From assembly GCA_020720455.1 (NCBI GenBank), contig DYOQ01000010.1:1-61488 (forward strand): a stretch of DNA of 61,488 nt. The letters run 5' to 3'. Origin of the DNA: Bdellovibrio sp. GTDB lineage: Bacteria > Bdellovibrionota > Bacteriovoracia > Bacteriovoracales > Bacteriovoracaceae. This document shows, piece after piece, positions 38,975 through 47,944 of the stretch. The notes beneath the pieces are model-generated. The model saw only the letters and a program-made list of their open reading frames with translations. It searched no databases and was not told where the DNA came from. The stretch's first letter is position 1. Each line of letters opens with the position of its first letter. A program made the position numbers and the translations under genes.

Positions 38975-41221
38975 TTACTTGGTCTTGTACACGGTGACGC
39001 CATCCCAACTTTCTGGTGGTGGTGTCACAAGGTATCCTTCGCATACTTCAATAATTCTTGCAGATGATTTGTCCTCAGGATATTTATTGGCAATAGGTTT
39101 TAATATTTTAATCGCTTCAGCAAAATTTTTGTGTGTATAAAGGTCAAATGCTTGTCGGTAAATAGCGAGCGCTTCTTGATCAACTCTAAAGCTGTGAGTG
39201 CTATGAAGGACTTCATATATGGTTACAGCTTTCTCTTTTCCTTTGACCTGAACCCTATCAAGAATTCTAAAGCAGAACTCTTTTTGCAGCTCTTCTGGTA
39301 TCGCGTTTTTTGTGTATTCAGAGATATTGATCTGGACACCATAAAACTTGCATAACCCTTCTAGCCTTGCCCCTAAGTTCATGTTGTCTCCAAGGGCCGT
39401 ATACGCAAAAATTTTATCTGAACCCATGTTTCCTACTGAGCAGTCTCCTGTATTTAGGCCGATTCCAATTTTAAATTCAGGAAAACCTTGTTCAACAAAT
39501 TTTTCATTGATGGTAGGAAGTTCTTCAATCATTTGCAGTGCCCCTCTTACTCCGTGATATGCATGATTTTCTAAACTAAGAGGCGCTCCCCAATACCCAA
39601 CAATTGCATCACCAATATATTTATCAAGTGTTCCGTATGTTTCAAAAAGAATATCGGTCATTCTTCCCATATATTGGTTAAGACAGGTCGATAGTGCCGT
39701 AGGGCTAAGTCGTTCACTAATTGTAGTGAAATCTCTTACGTCAGAGAATAAGACTGTAATGTTTTTTTTCTCTCCACCAACTTTCATTTTGTCAGGATTT
39801 GCTAACATCTCATTAACAATTGCTGGAGCAACATATCTAGCAAAAGCGCCTCTAATCTGTTTTTTATCCCTGAGTGAAGAGTAAAAATTGATGAATGTGC
39901 TCCAAGAGTAACTCGCAACAATGGAAAAAAGAATAAAGAAGAGTTTGATCTCAAATCCGTTTGGTAGGAAGTAGTAATACTCAATGATAATACTGGACGT
40001 TGTTAAAATAACGACAGTTAGTAAATCATAAATTGCATTGTTCAACATTTGAATTAGGATAATAATTGATGTAACGATCAGAAGAAAAATCCACGAGTAC
40101 TTAACGGAATCTTCTTTATCTTTTAAAAAATAGTTGTCAATCAGGGCCTGTGTAATGTTGATGTGTAAGTACACTCCTGGCATGTTGGTACTAATTGGAG
40201 TATGCCTTAAATCGTGGGCGCCTTCAGCTGATGAGCCCACAAATACTATTTTATTCTTAAACATTTTGTTCATCTCTAAAGAGTCATCTGGTGCATCTAA
40301 TATATATGGGATGCTAACTCTGAAAAAATTTTCTTCATCTCCAAACCACCTGATTTTAATCGTCCCTCTTTCGTTAATGGTGATTTGCTTGTCATTGATA
40401 CTAATTGAGTTGTTATTATATGCAATATTTAAAATATCGTTTTTTGATTCAATGTAAGTTGAGTAAGCTTCAAGCGCTAAGGACTTTAAATAGATGTCTG
40501 TGTTGTCACTAAGCTTACCAACATAAGAGATAAGAGTATGATCTCGGAATATTCCATCTGTGTCTGGATCGTTTCCAATATTACCAATAGATACTGTTGT
40601 AATTGATCGTAATTTTTCTATCGGTAGAGTAGTAGAGTTTATGTAACGTTGTTGGATGGGGTTGTAGCGTTGATTATTGTTGTTGTTGTTTGATCTTGTC
40701 GTTAACATAAAATCTTGCAAATAGCTTGGGAGCTCGCCGTTAATGGTGTTAGTTTTGTGTTGGTGTGGTGTTGTGATGAATGGTATAATTACACTGTTAT
40801 TTTCATGTGCTTCTCCAGTGCTAAAATCTTCTACAGCAGCAGCAAAAATGTCGTCAGGATTAACTGCGCCTGGGCATGTTCTCTCTTCTTCTGAAAACAT
40901 AAAATCAAATGCTATTACTTTTGCCCCATACGTTTTCATCTTTTTCATAAACTTGGCCCAGACTGACCTCGACCATGGAAAACGGCCAATTTTGCTAAGA
41001 GCGTAGCTATCAACGTCTGCCAATACGATATGGTTACTTTTTTTTGATTTATCTAGAGTTGTTTTCATTCTCCAGTCATAGAAATTATCATCAATAATTG
41101 AAGAGTAAGCTATAAACAGATTTTCTTCTGCAAGCTCCATTATTAGCGGCATAAAAACACTTACTAACGAGAAAACTATTATAAATGCTAAACCGATAAA
41201 TTTTATATATTTTGCTATCAT
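38975..41221 (-). CDS. CHASE2-domain class III adenylate/guanylate cyclase
   Basis: This 748-residue membrane receptor cyclase has an N-terminal helix followed by a periplasmic CHASE2 domain (VLADVDSYALSKIGRFPWSR, residues about 60-330) that contains a run of Asn. Three helices follow (about 360-440), then a class III cyclase domain. The metal Asps are in LFSDVRDF and KYIGDAIVGYWG, and the transition-state Asn and Arg are in GDNMNLGARLEG. The Lys of LDKYIGD and the Asp of GDNMN are compatible with ATP as substrate. The C-terminus has a TPR-like helix pair. The TTG four codons upstream is less likely than this ATG. It is last in a FecR-TPR-cyclase operon. Confidence 0.9.
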   Translation of the reverse strand: MIAKYIKFIGLAFIIVFSLVSVFMPLIMELAEENLFIAYSSIIDDNFYDWRMKTTLDKSKKSNHIVLADVDSYALSKIGRFPWSRSVWAKFMKKMKTYGAKVIAFDFMFSEEERTCPGAVNPDDIFAAAVEDFSTGEAHENNSVIIPFITTPHQHKTNTINGELPSYLQDFMLTTRSNNNNNNQRYNPIQQRYINSTTLPIEKLRSITTVSIGNIGNDPDTDGIFRDHTLISYVGKLSDNTDIYLKSLALEAYSTYIESKNDILNIAYNNNSISINDKQITINERGTIKIRWFGDEENFFRVSIPYILDAPDDSLEMNKMFKNKIVFVGSSAEGAHDLRHTPISTNMPGVYLHINITQALIDNYFLKDKEDSVKYSWIFLLIVTSIIILIQMLNNAIYDLLTVVILTTSSIIIEYYYFLPNGFEIKLFFILFSIVASYSWSTFINFYSSLRDKKQIRGAFARYVAPAIVNEMLANPDKMKVGGEKKNITVLFSDVRDFTTISERLSPTALSTCLNQYMGRMTDILFETYGTLDKYIGDAIVGYWGAPLSLENHAYHGVRGALQMIEELPTINEKFVEQGFPEFKIGIGLNTGDCSVGNMGSDKIFAYTALGDNMNLGARLEGLCKFYGVQINISEYTKNAIPEELQKEFCFRILDRVQVKGKEKAVTIYEVLHSTHSFRVDQEALAIYRQAFDLYTHKNFAEAIKILKPIANKYPEDKSSARIIEVCEGYLVTPPPESWDGVTVYKTK

Positions 41222-41236
41222 GTCAACATCCAATAT

Positions 41237-42739
41237 CTAAATGTTTAACTCAATGTTGAGTCCGATACTAATTTTATCATAGCTATAATTTATATCGCTA
41301 GATGATTTTTTCTCAAGCGCTACAAACGAACCGATGTGAAAATATTCAGCGATAAGAAAATTTAATGACGTTGTTAATGAAGCCAGTCTCTCTGTGCCTC
41401 TAGTAGATTTTTGCTCGCCAGTATCTATCGCGGCCCCAAAACCTGTAAGTGTCAAGTAGGTTGCTTTAAAAACTTCTGGAATTGTATAAGAATATAGTAC
41501 ACCCATCATTGAGGTAGAGTAGTAGCTATTTTTAGCAATACTATTTTCATACATAAGATATAAAATACTCGTTGAGTGATTTTTAAAACCTATTACCTGA
41601 GCTGCGCTTGCTTCAAATGTGGTGCTAGACAACTCATCTGTTTCAATATTGCTCTCTTTTTTTAATTCTAATGACAGAGTTGTTTCACCAAATTTAAATT
41701 TAGTAAAGCTCTCCCCCAAGGTTAGTGCTTGCTGAGAAGCATAGTGGTTTTTTTTGTGGGTGGCATAATAATCTTTCGTAGTGTATTTATATTCGCCATT
41801 AATAAATGCAGTAGCAGGCCGTGAAAATGCTCTGTGCTCATTGCTGATTTTAACTCCAGAGAGAATTGATAACTCATCTTGAGAGTATATATCAGGGTCT
41901 TGTTGATTTTTATAAGAGGTGTTTTTACCTTGGAGATTAAGGCCGTATAACATTTTTCCTTTTGAAATTGCTCTAGCGCTTATGGAAGCGGTCGTTTCAT
42001 ATATTAGATCATCTTTTTTTGTTTCAGATGTTGTAGCATCATCTGGTGAACTGGTTATATTATTGTCGTAAAGCATCTGGTGCTTAAGTGAGAGGGAGTA
42101 TTTTTTTGACGAAATGATTCTTCCGTTATTTAACCTGGTCTGTCTAAGTATTTTTATCTCATATAGTTTTTCTAACTGATTTTCTATATCCATCGCAAGT
42201 TCAGAGTCTGGTGAAATAGCTGCTGCCCTTTTAAAACTAGGAATGACTCGTTCATGGATAAATTCGTACCGATCGAACATATTTATTTGATATGCTTCAG
42301 CTAGTCTGATCTCTGCAATGTGGTACATGGTAAGTTGCTTCATCTCATCGCTGAGTTCAAGTTTCTTAAGAAGTTTTTCATACGATTCGATAGCGACTCG
42401 ATATTTTTGGAGCAACTGTGAAATATGGCCAATATAGTAGAGCGACTGAATTTCATTGACTTTTTTCTCGTATGATTTTCTAAATGCTTTACTTGCTTGA
42501 GGTAGTTCGTTTAATGCGTATAATGATTGGCCAAGAAGATAAAATGAGTCATCTCGCTTATCATCTTTGTTGTTCTTGATAGCTATCGTAAAAGTTTTTG
42601 CCGCATTTGAAAAATCTCTGTTGTCAAATAACGATTTTGCCTCACTGTAAAGAGTTTGATATTTGGGTGTAGTTGTAGCGTAGCTAGTAGTAAGCAAAAG
42701 AAGTGCAAATGTTATTATTGACAGAGTTGTTAGTTTCAC
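41237..42739 (-). CDS. Exported TPR protein with C-terminal beta-barrel-like region
   Basis: This 500-residue protein starts with a signal peptide (LSIITFALLLLTTSYA) and carries about four tetratricopeptide repeats up to residue 190 (for example FYLLGQSLYALNELPQASKAF). The last 300 residues are made of alternating polar and hydrophobic strands and end LNIELNI. That suggests an outer-membrane barrel with a periplasmic TPR domain. The GTG start has AAGGAGAT twelve bases upstream, which is rather far. It lies between the FecR-domain gene (18 bases away) and the cyclase gene (15 bases), so all three are probably one transcript. Confidence 0.75.
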   Translation of the reverse strand: MKLTTLSIITFALLLLTTSYATTTPKYQTLYSEAKSLFDNRDFSNAAKTFTIAIKNNKDDKRDDSFYLLGQSLYALNELPQASKAFRKSYEKKVNEIQSLYYIGHISQLLQKYRVAIESYEKLLKKLELSDEMKQLTMYHIAEIRLAEAYQINMFDRYEFIHERVIPSFKRAAAISPDSELAMDIENQLEKLYEIKILRQTRLNNGRIISSKKYSLSLKHQMLYDNNITSSPDDATTSETKKDDLIYETTASISARAISKGKMLYGLNLQGKNTSYKNQQDPDIYSQDELSILSGVKISNEHRAFSRPATAFINGEYKYTTKDYYATHKKNHYASQQALTLGESFTKFKFGETTLSLELKKESNIETDELSSTTFEASAAQVIGFKNHSTSILYLMYENSIAKNSYYSTSMMGVLYSYTIPEVFKATYLTLTGFGAAIDTGEQKSTRGTERLASLTTSLNFLIAEYFHIGSFVALEKKSSSDINYSYDKISIGLNIELNI

Positions 42740-42757
42740 AATTTTTACACGATCTCC

Positions 42758-43951
42758 TTAGTGCAATTTAAATAGAACATTGGTTTTAGTATGATCAGTT
42801 TCTAGCGGAGGTTTAACTTGATCTATATAATCTGAAATATCAATTAATGACGGTTGAAATTTCATAGGTGTAATATCGTTTTCTTTTGAGACATTTTTGT
42901 TTTGAAATTTTTCTGTCACTGATGCAGGCCCTCTCGCTCTAGCACTATTGTTTGAATCACTATTTTTATCTTGGTTATTCACTACCATTCCTGTTTTATT
43001 ATCTATTGATTGCTCAATATCTTTTGGCATAATGTAGACTCCGTTTTCCTTATCAAATTTTGCAAAAGAAGGTGGCGCAATTAGCTCCCCAGTGCCAAGA
43101 TTTATAATTGCTCCGTTCTTTCTAGAAACAGTTGGATAGTCTGGGTCTTTTGAGGCCGGTGCTCTTTTAATATCTTGTTCATTGGTAAAAACTTGCTTTG
43201 TAATCATTGGTGGATTTATATCTCTTACTAGCGGTTTTTGAGTAGTTGGAATTAGCCGATCTTTCATGGAGCTATTTTTGAAGATATTTAGCTGATGCTT
43301 GTTGATATAAAAAGGTTTTCCTAGTCGTTCATTAATTGTAACAATAATAGCTTCTCCTTCTGTCATTATTTGAGATTCACCTGAGGATAAAAGGGCGTCG
43401 ATCTGGTCTGTTCTAGCTGGATCAATTTGTTCATTCGCATTTTCATGATCAAATTTAACAACAAGCGCTTCTCCTGAGAATAATAATACAGATGTGTTTC
43501 CAGATTCCTCATTATGTCCCATTTGAATCTCAGTCCCCCTGACTCCCATTGCCGCAGTTTTTGTTTTTATAATAAGTTTGCTTCTATCTTTAGGAATGTT
43601 TACATAATTTTTTGTGATGTGTGCTCTTACCTCTCCCTGAATTAGGTTAATTAGACCGGTTTTTTCACCTGAATAGTTCTTGATAAGAATTCTGCTTGAT
43701 GGAGCAATAGACATAATAGTTTTATCGACAATAAATTCAAGCTTAATGTAACTTCTTTTTTTTGTTTCAACGAAATACCCTTCTTGTAAAAAGTCATCTT
43801 TTTTTATAGAAGAAATCTCTCCCGTTATTGGATTAAGTTTTGCAACATTCCCGCTTGCTTCAACAACTTTAGCGATGCTGTTCTCTGCTGAGCTATAACA
43901 TGTAAATGTGACGACAAGAGAGATAATCACGACAGAAAACTTGATATTCAT
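42758..43951 (-). CDS. FecR-domain periplasmic protein
   Basis: This 397-residue exported protein has a signal peptide (residues 1-22) and a FecR domain over about residues 28-160. It ends in the diagnostic KTAAMGVRGTEIQMG and a following strand LLFSGEALVV. The second half is polar and probably disordered. In iron uptake FecR relays a signal to a sigma factor. In operons with a CHASE2 cyclase, as here, the domain more likely senses the periplasm or peptidoglycan for the cyclase. CCGGAG precedes the ATG at 43951; a TTG two codons earlier is rejected. First gene of the operon. Confidence 0.85.
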   Translation of the reverse strand: MNIKFSVVIISLVVTFTCYSSAENSIAKVVEASGNVAKLNPITGEISSIKKDDFLQEGYFVETKKRSYIKLEFIVDKTIMSIAPSSRILIKNYSGEKTGLINLIQGEVRAHITKNYVNIPKDRSKLIIKTKTAAMGVRGTEIQMGHNEESGNTSVLLFSGEALVVKFDHENANEQIDPARTDQIDALLSSGESQIMTEGEAIIVTINERLGKPFYINKHQLNIFKNSSMKDRLIPTTQKPLVRDINPPMITKQVFTNEQDIKRAPASKDPDYPTVSRKNGAIINLGTGELIAPPSFAKFDKENGVYIMPKDIEQSIDNKTGMVVNNQDKNSDSNNSARARGPASVTEKFQNKNVSKENDITPMKFQPSLIDISDYIDQVKPPLETDHTKTNVLFKLH

Positions 43952-44072
43952 TGTCAACTACTCCGGTTAATAACCAATACTGTTTCGGATTAAATTGTGA
44001 GTTATTAAAATAATTAACGCATTTGATACTCATATTTATGGATTTTATTCGTGATCAAAGTATCATTATTGT

Positions 44073-45410
44073 ATGAAAATAATACTCGTTGATGACGAAG
44101 ATTTAATTAGACAGCTTTGCAATATTTTTTTGGAAAATTCCTTTGAAGATTTAAAAATTTTAGAGGCTTCAAGCGGAAACAGCGCTATCAAGCTACTGAA
44201 AGAGCATAGCGATATAGATCTTGTTGTTTCAGATTTTATCATGCCTGATGGTGATGGTGGAGTATTATACCGTTACATAAGGTCAAATTATGAAAACCTT
44301 CCATTTTTATTAGTTACATCAAATGACATTAATCATCTTACTGGGTTTGAAAAGTTCCAAACAGGTGCTTCTGTTAAGGAACTATACTTAAGAAAGCCTA
44401 TTTCTAAACAATCTTTTGTTAAGGCCGTCTCTTCTTTACTAGAACGAAGTCCTGAATTAAATGAGAGTTATAAGAAAATTAGGATCTATAATTTTTGGAA
44501 ATTCAATTCGGTCGAATGTGATATTTACGTCAGACTTTCTAGCGAAAAATTTGTCAAAATTATTAGTGCTGGAAGTTCTTATACTAGATCAGACATTAAT
44601 AAATATGCTGATCGCCAGCTGGAATATCTTTATATTAAGGAGTGTGACTTTAATGCTTTTTCCGTTAGCATGGCATCGACTCCGTTCTTAAAGCTTAAGT
44701 GTAAAAGGGGTGAGTGTATTGATGTTGAGACAGTTAAAACTACACATGCAATGATTCATGAGTTAGTTTTAAGCGTGGGGCTTAGTAACTCAGTTGTTGA
44801 TACTGCTGAAAAATTATCGGATAGTATTGTAGCGTTTGTAAAAAAGAACTCCGCGGCCGTACGAGATCTTCTTAAAAAAGCTCAAGATGCAAAAGATTAT
44901 ATCTATGATCATAGTTATATGACTTCAATTATTTGTTGTGAGATGGTTTCACAAATGGAATGGAATACTCGAGATATTCAAAACAAACTCTGCATGGCAT
45001 CTCTCTTTCATGATTTAGCAATTAGTGATCCAACGCTTGCAATGAAGGGAGACGTGTACCCAGATTCTATAAATGGCCTTGATGATAAAGAGCGAGATCT
45101 ATTTTTATCACATACACAGGTGATGGCAGAGAAAGTAAGAGAGGTTCCTCCGTTTCCTGCTAACGTTGATACGGTTATTTTGCAACATCATGAAAATGTT
45201 GAAGGAACAGGTTTTCCTCACAAGTTATCAGCACAAAGAGTTTCGCCACTAGTATGCACATTTATTATTGCGCATGATTTTGTAAGCATGATGTATCGTT
45301 TAGATTTTGATAAGGTCAAAATCAAAAATGAATTCCCAGCTTTTTGCGCCAAGTATGATGTTGGAAATTATAAAGCGGTGATAAAGGCCTTAAACCCTAA
45401 ATTTGAGTAG
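44073..45410 (+). CDS. Response regulator with HD-GYP-like output domain
   Basis: This 445-residue protein has a receiver domain at residues 1-120 (acidic pocket VDDED, phospho-acceptor Asp54 in SDFIMPDG, Lys in YLRKPIS). A middle domain is followed by an HD domain at about 280-430. The metal-binding residues of HD-GYP enzymes seem kept: HD in LFHDLAISD, the His of SHTQ, the HH pair and the Asp of AHDFV. The motif itself reads HHENVEGTGFPHKL, so Tyr of GYP is Phe and the usual Gly-Lys after HD is absent. It may hydrolyse c-di-GMP or only bind it. It is divergent from the FecR operon by 121 bases and followed by pncC after 11 bases. Confidence 0.85.
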   Translation: MKIILVDDEDLIRQLCNIFLENSFEDLKILEASSGNSAIKLLKEHSDIDLVVSDFIMPDGDGGVLYRYIRSNYENLPFLLVTSNDINHLTGFEKFQTGASVKELYLRKPISKQSFVKAVSSLLERSPELNESYKKIRIYNFWKFNSVECDIYVRLSSEKFVKIISAGSSYTRSDINKYADRQLEYLYIKECDFNAFSVSMASTPFLKLKCKRGECIDVETVKTTHAMIHELVLSVGLSNSVVDTAEKLSDSIVAFVKKNSAAVRDLLKKAQDAKDYIYDHSYMTSIICCEMVSQMEWNTRDIQNKLCMASLFHDLAISDPTLAMKGDVYPDSINGLDDKERDLFLSHTQVMAEKVREVPPFPANVDTVILQHHENVEGTGFPHKLSAQRVSPLVCTFIIAHDFVSMMYRLDFDKVKIKNEFPAFCAKYDVGNYKAVIKALNPKFE

Positions 45411-45421
45411 GGATCTTTTAA

Positions 45422-45910
45422 ATGGAAAAAACATTAGTCGATTTAGCAAGAATGGTTGTTGAGTTAGCATCTAAAAAAAAGAAAAAGATGGCCTTTGCTG
45501 AATCTTGTACTGGTGGCCTTGTCTCTTCACTGATAACAGATATATCAGGAAGTTCGGACGTGTTCGAAGGTTCCTTTGTTAGTTATTCAAATGATTTTAA
45601 AATATCGTTACTTGAAGTGGATAGAAATATAATTGATGGCCATGGTGCTGTTAGTGAACAAACTGCGATTGCTATGGCGATGCAGGTAAAAAAAATAACA
45701 GATGTAAATATTGCGCTGTCGTTAACCGGAATTGCTGGGCCAAGCGGTGGAACGATTGATAAACCTGTTGGTACTCTCTATCTCTGCTCTGTTTCTGATA
45801 CAGGAAAAGAGGTTCGGGCATTTAGATTTTCAGGTGAAAGAAAAGAGCTCAAAGAATCTTTTGCACGAGTTGCACTTTTATTTTTACTAGAAATTTTAGA
45901 GGTTAATTAG
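45422..45910 (+). CDS. pncC: CinA-type nicotinamide-nucleotide amidohydrolase
   Basis: PncC deamidates nicotinamide mononucleotide to nicotinate mononucleotide in pyridine nucleotide salvage. The 162-residue protein is the single CinA C-terminal domain, with FAESCTGGLVSSLIT near residue 24, SYSNDFK near 56, GAVSEQTA near 76 and LTGIAGPSGGT near 101. The ribosome-binding site is weak. It follows the response-regulator gene by 11 bases and overlaps the convergent unknown gene by 15 bases. Confidence 0.93.
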   Translation: MEKTLVDLARMVVELASKKKKKMAFAESCTGGLVSSLITDISGSSDVFEGSFVSYSNDFKISLLEVDRNIIDGHGAVSEQTAIAMAMQVKKITDVNIALSLTGIAGPSGGTIDKPVGTLYLCSVSDTGKEVRAFRFSGERKELKESFARVALLFLLEILEVN

Positions 45911-46345
45911 CATATCTTCAGATAGCTGAATTCCATCATGAATAACTATTTTGTTAGGTGAAAATGTCCACTCGATATCATCTAAAATCTCTTTGCCATC
46001 TTCGTTGCTCCACCTTTTACTAAAATAATCTATCGCAACTTTTTTTTCTTTCGAATCAAAAATTAACATCATATTAGCATGGACAATTTTGGAAGTTCCT
46101 GCATTCCCTGCGTAATACTCAATAATATGGTACCTTCTATTTTGTTGATAGGTTTTAGCTGAAATAATGTGTGGAGTCCCACCAAGAAATTTAAAGTTAT
46201 ATTTGAATTTTAAACCTCTATTTTCTAAATAGTATTCTCCTTTTTTCGAAACTATACTCCAGTCAAGGTTTAGCTCTTCTCCTGACGCTACTAGTGAACA
46301 TATGATTATCAGGATTAACAGAAGATAGGTTAGCATCTGCCTCAT
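45896..46345 (-). CDS. Secreted protein of unknown function, second of a coupled pair
   Basis: This 149-residue protein begins with a hydrophobic signal peptide (MRQMLTYLLLILIIICSLVAS). GGAG five bases before the ATG at 46345, and overlap with the upstream stop (ATGA), decide the start. The mature part is beta-rich and lacks Cys. No family is recognised. Its coupling to the SleB-like gene suggests they act together in the periplasm. Confidence 0.65.
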   Translation of the reverse strand: MRQMLTYLLLILIIICSLVASGEELNLDWSIVSKKGEYYLENRGLKFKYNFKFLGGTPHIISAKTYQQNRRYHIIEYYAGNAGTSKIVHANMMLIFDSKEKKVAIDYFSKRWSNEDGKEILDDIEWTFSPNKIVIHDGIQLSEDMLINL

Positions 46346-47796
46346 TTTTTCTCCGTACCAACTGTCCATTTATGAAACTTGTTATCGTCAGGATTCCATC
46401 CTACACCATCAAAAAAAAGATGACCTTTTTTGAGCTCTAGCTCGACGCCATCAATTTTTAAATTGTGCTTATTTGTAGAGATTTTTTTACTTGCCCCTGT
46501 AATGTACCACTGAGAAGTATCCGTCTCATTATCGAAAAGTTCTTTTGTGCAGTAGTGGGTAAGTTTTTTTGCAGCTGGTTCATATTTGGTATTTGGATCA
46601 TCATACTGCAAATAAGAATCAATAAGCATTACTTGGTCTTCTGCCACATCTTCTTTATTATCATCTTCTCTAAAAAAAATTAACCACTGGTTGCCTTTTG
46701 TATTGTAAATTGAAAATTGTAAATTTTGAATGGCCATATCCATTAATTCAGCTTGTAAGTATTTTGCCCCTTTTGTTTTTTCTTCCTGATTTTCAGAATT
46801 TACTAATGCTTGGCCACGTTCCATTGTATCAAGAAGTCTTTCGTGCAATACTTTCATAACCGCGGTGAACTCTTCTTTTGGAGGAGTGAGGCTTCTTGAT
46901 TCGCCATGAGCGGTAATAACCATTGCTAAAAAATCTCTCTCTTCATTCGATAGCTTGCTATATATAAAAGTTAAAAGAGTTTTTCGTGGAGTTTTGCTAT
47001 TCTTCATGATTTTTGCTAGACTGCTCTTAAGATTTTTAAGGCAACTTAACATTTTTTCTTTGTTCTCATTTGATTTTAATTCTGATTTAAGTTGTTTGAG
47101 CACCCTGCAACTTGGCTCGTAGACCTCAGATTCACCGGTCTTAGCAACGATATTTAAAATCTTTTTGTTAAAAGTTATGAGCTTGTCGAGAGTTTTTGCA
47201 TCATCACAGTTTCCTTCCTGTGCTTTTTGTTTTCTCATTAATTCTAAATGTGCTTGCATAACTTTGAGTGTGCCGTTTTTAAAATTTGCAAGATCGATGA
47301 GATATATCGGTTTTGAAGTATCTCTTTCATCTCCATGATGATCAATCACTTCCCCTTCTTCATTTACCATCACTACCTCGGCCATATTTGTCGGACTATT
47401 AAAATCGAGCAGCACTATTTTTTTTGTATCAGTTATTTCGACAGTTTGATCTGTCTCTTTGTCCCTCATTATTAGTGGGCCCTTTACCTCTTTAGATATG
47501 GATGTAAAAAGGTCTGATTGCTTAACGATGAATCTATTAACAGATCCATCACTGTTTTTTGTTGAGACCTGCCGACATAGTTTTCCTCTTGCGCATGAGT
47601 AGCTATCTCCAATAATGATCTGTGTTCCTATGTTAATTTTTCCTTGTTTACCAGTAGAAGTCCTAGCAGGGATCTCTTGAGAGGCAGTATATTTAAGAAG
47701 CATATCTTTGATTTCAATAGCTTCAGCATTTGCCCACGTCTGACAAAATGGCAGTAATCCTAAATATAGTAAGATGGTTAAGAAAATTTTCATCAT
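46342..47796 (-). CDS. Secreted protein with a SleB-like cell-wall hydrolase segment
   Basis: This 484-residue protein has a signal peptide ending near TWANA. Residues about 25-95 form an SH3-like beta region, and the middle is helical with four Cys. The C-terminal third contains LAMVITAHGESRSLTPPKEEF, then AVMKVLHERL, then FSIYNTKGNQW. This resembles the SleB/Hydrolase_2 pattern (xExRGExxxGxxAVxxVxxNR, then FS), with the Glu of HGES in the catalytic position. If right, it is a lytic transglycosylase acting on peptidoglycan. The match is by eye and weak. It is first of two coupled genes. Confidence 0.6.
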   Translation of the reverse strand: MMKIFLTILLYLGLLPFCQTWANAEAIEIKDMLLKYTASQEIPARTSTGKQGKINIGTQIIIGDSYSCARGKLCRQVSTKNSDGSVNRFIVKQSDLFTSISKEVKGPLIMRDKETDQTVEITDTKKIVLLDFNSPTNMAEVVMVNEEGEVIDHHGDERDTSKPIYLIDLANFKNGTLKVMQAHLELMRKQKAQEGNCDDAKTLDKLITFNKKILNIVAKTGESEVYEPSCRVLKQLKSELKSNENKEKMLSCLKNLKSSLAKIMKNSKTPRKTLLTFIYSKLSNEERDFLAMVITAHGESRSLTPPKEEFTAVMKVLHERLLDTMERGQALVNSENQEEKTKGAKYLQAELMDMAIQNLQFSIYNTKGNQWLIFFREDDNKEDVAEDQVMLIDSYLQYDDPNTKYEPAAKKLTHYCTKELFDNETDTSQWYITGASKKISTNKHNLKIDGVELELKKGHLFFDGVGWNPDDNKFHKWTVGTEKK

Positions 47797-47853
47797 GGAC
47801 TAATCGACGATTAATAAAAAAACTTGTCTTAATTTAACTTTTTTTTATTATTG

Positions 47854-47896
47854 TTTTTGTCCATTTTTAAGGCCATACTTTAAAAATGGACAAAAA
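47854..47896. other. Perfect 17-base inverted repeat downstream of sdhB
   Basis: TTTTTGTCCATTTTTAA (47854-47870) and its exact complement (47880-47896) flank a nine-base loop. It lies 48 bases after the sdhB stop in the sdhCAB transcription direction. It probably ends or stabilises that transcript, but the stem is AT-rich and no uridine run follows it. Confidence 0.6.
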
Positions 47897-47944
47897 TATA
47901 AATAGACTAAATAAATCAGTAAGTTACATGTTATAGTACAGTGC

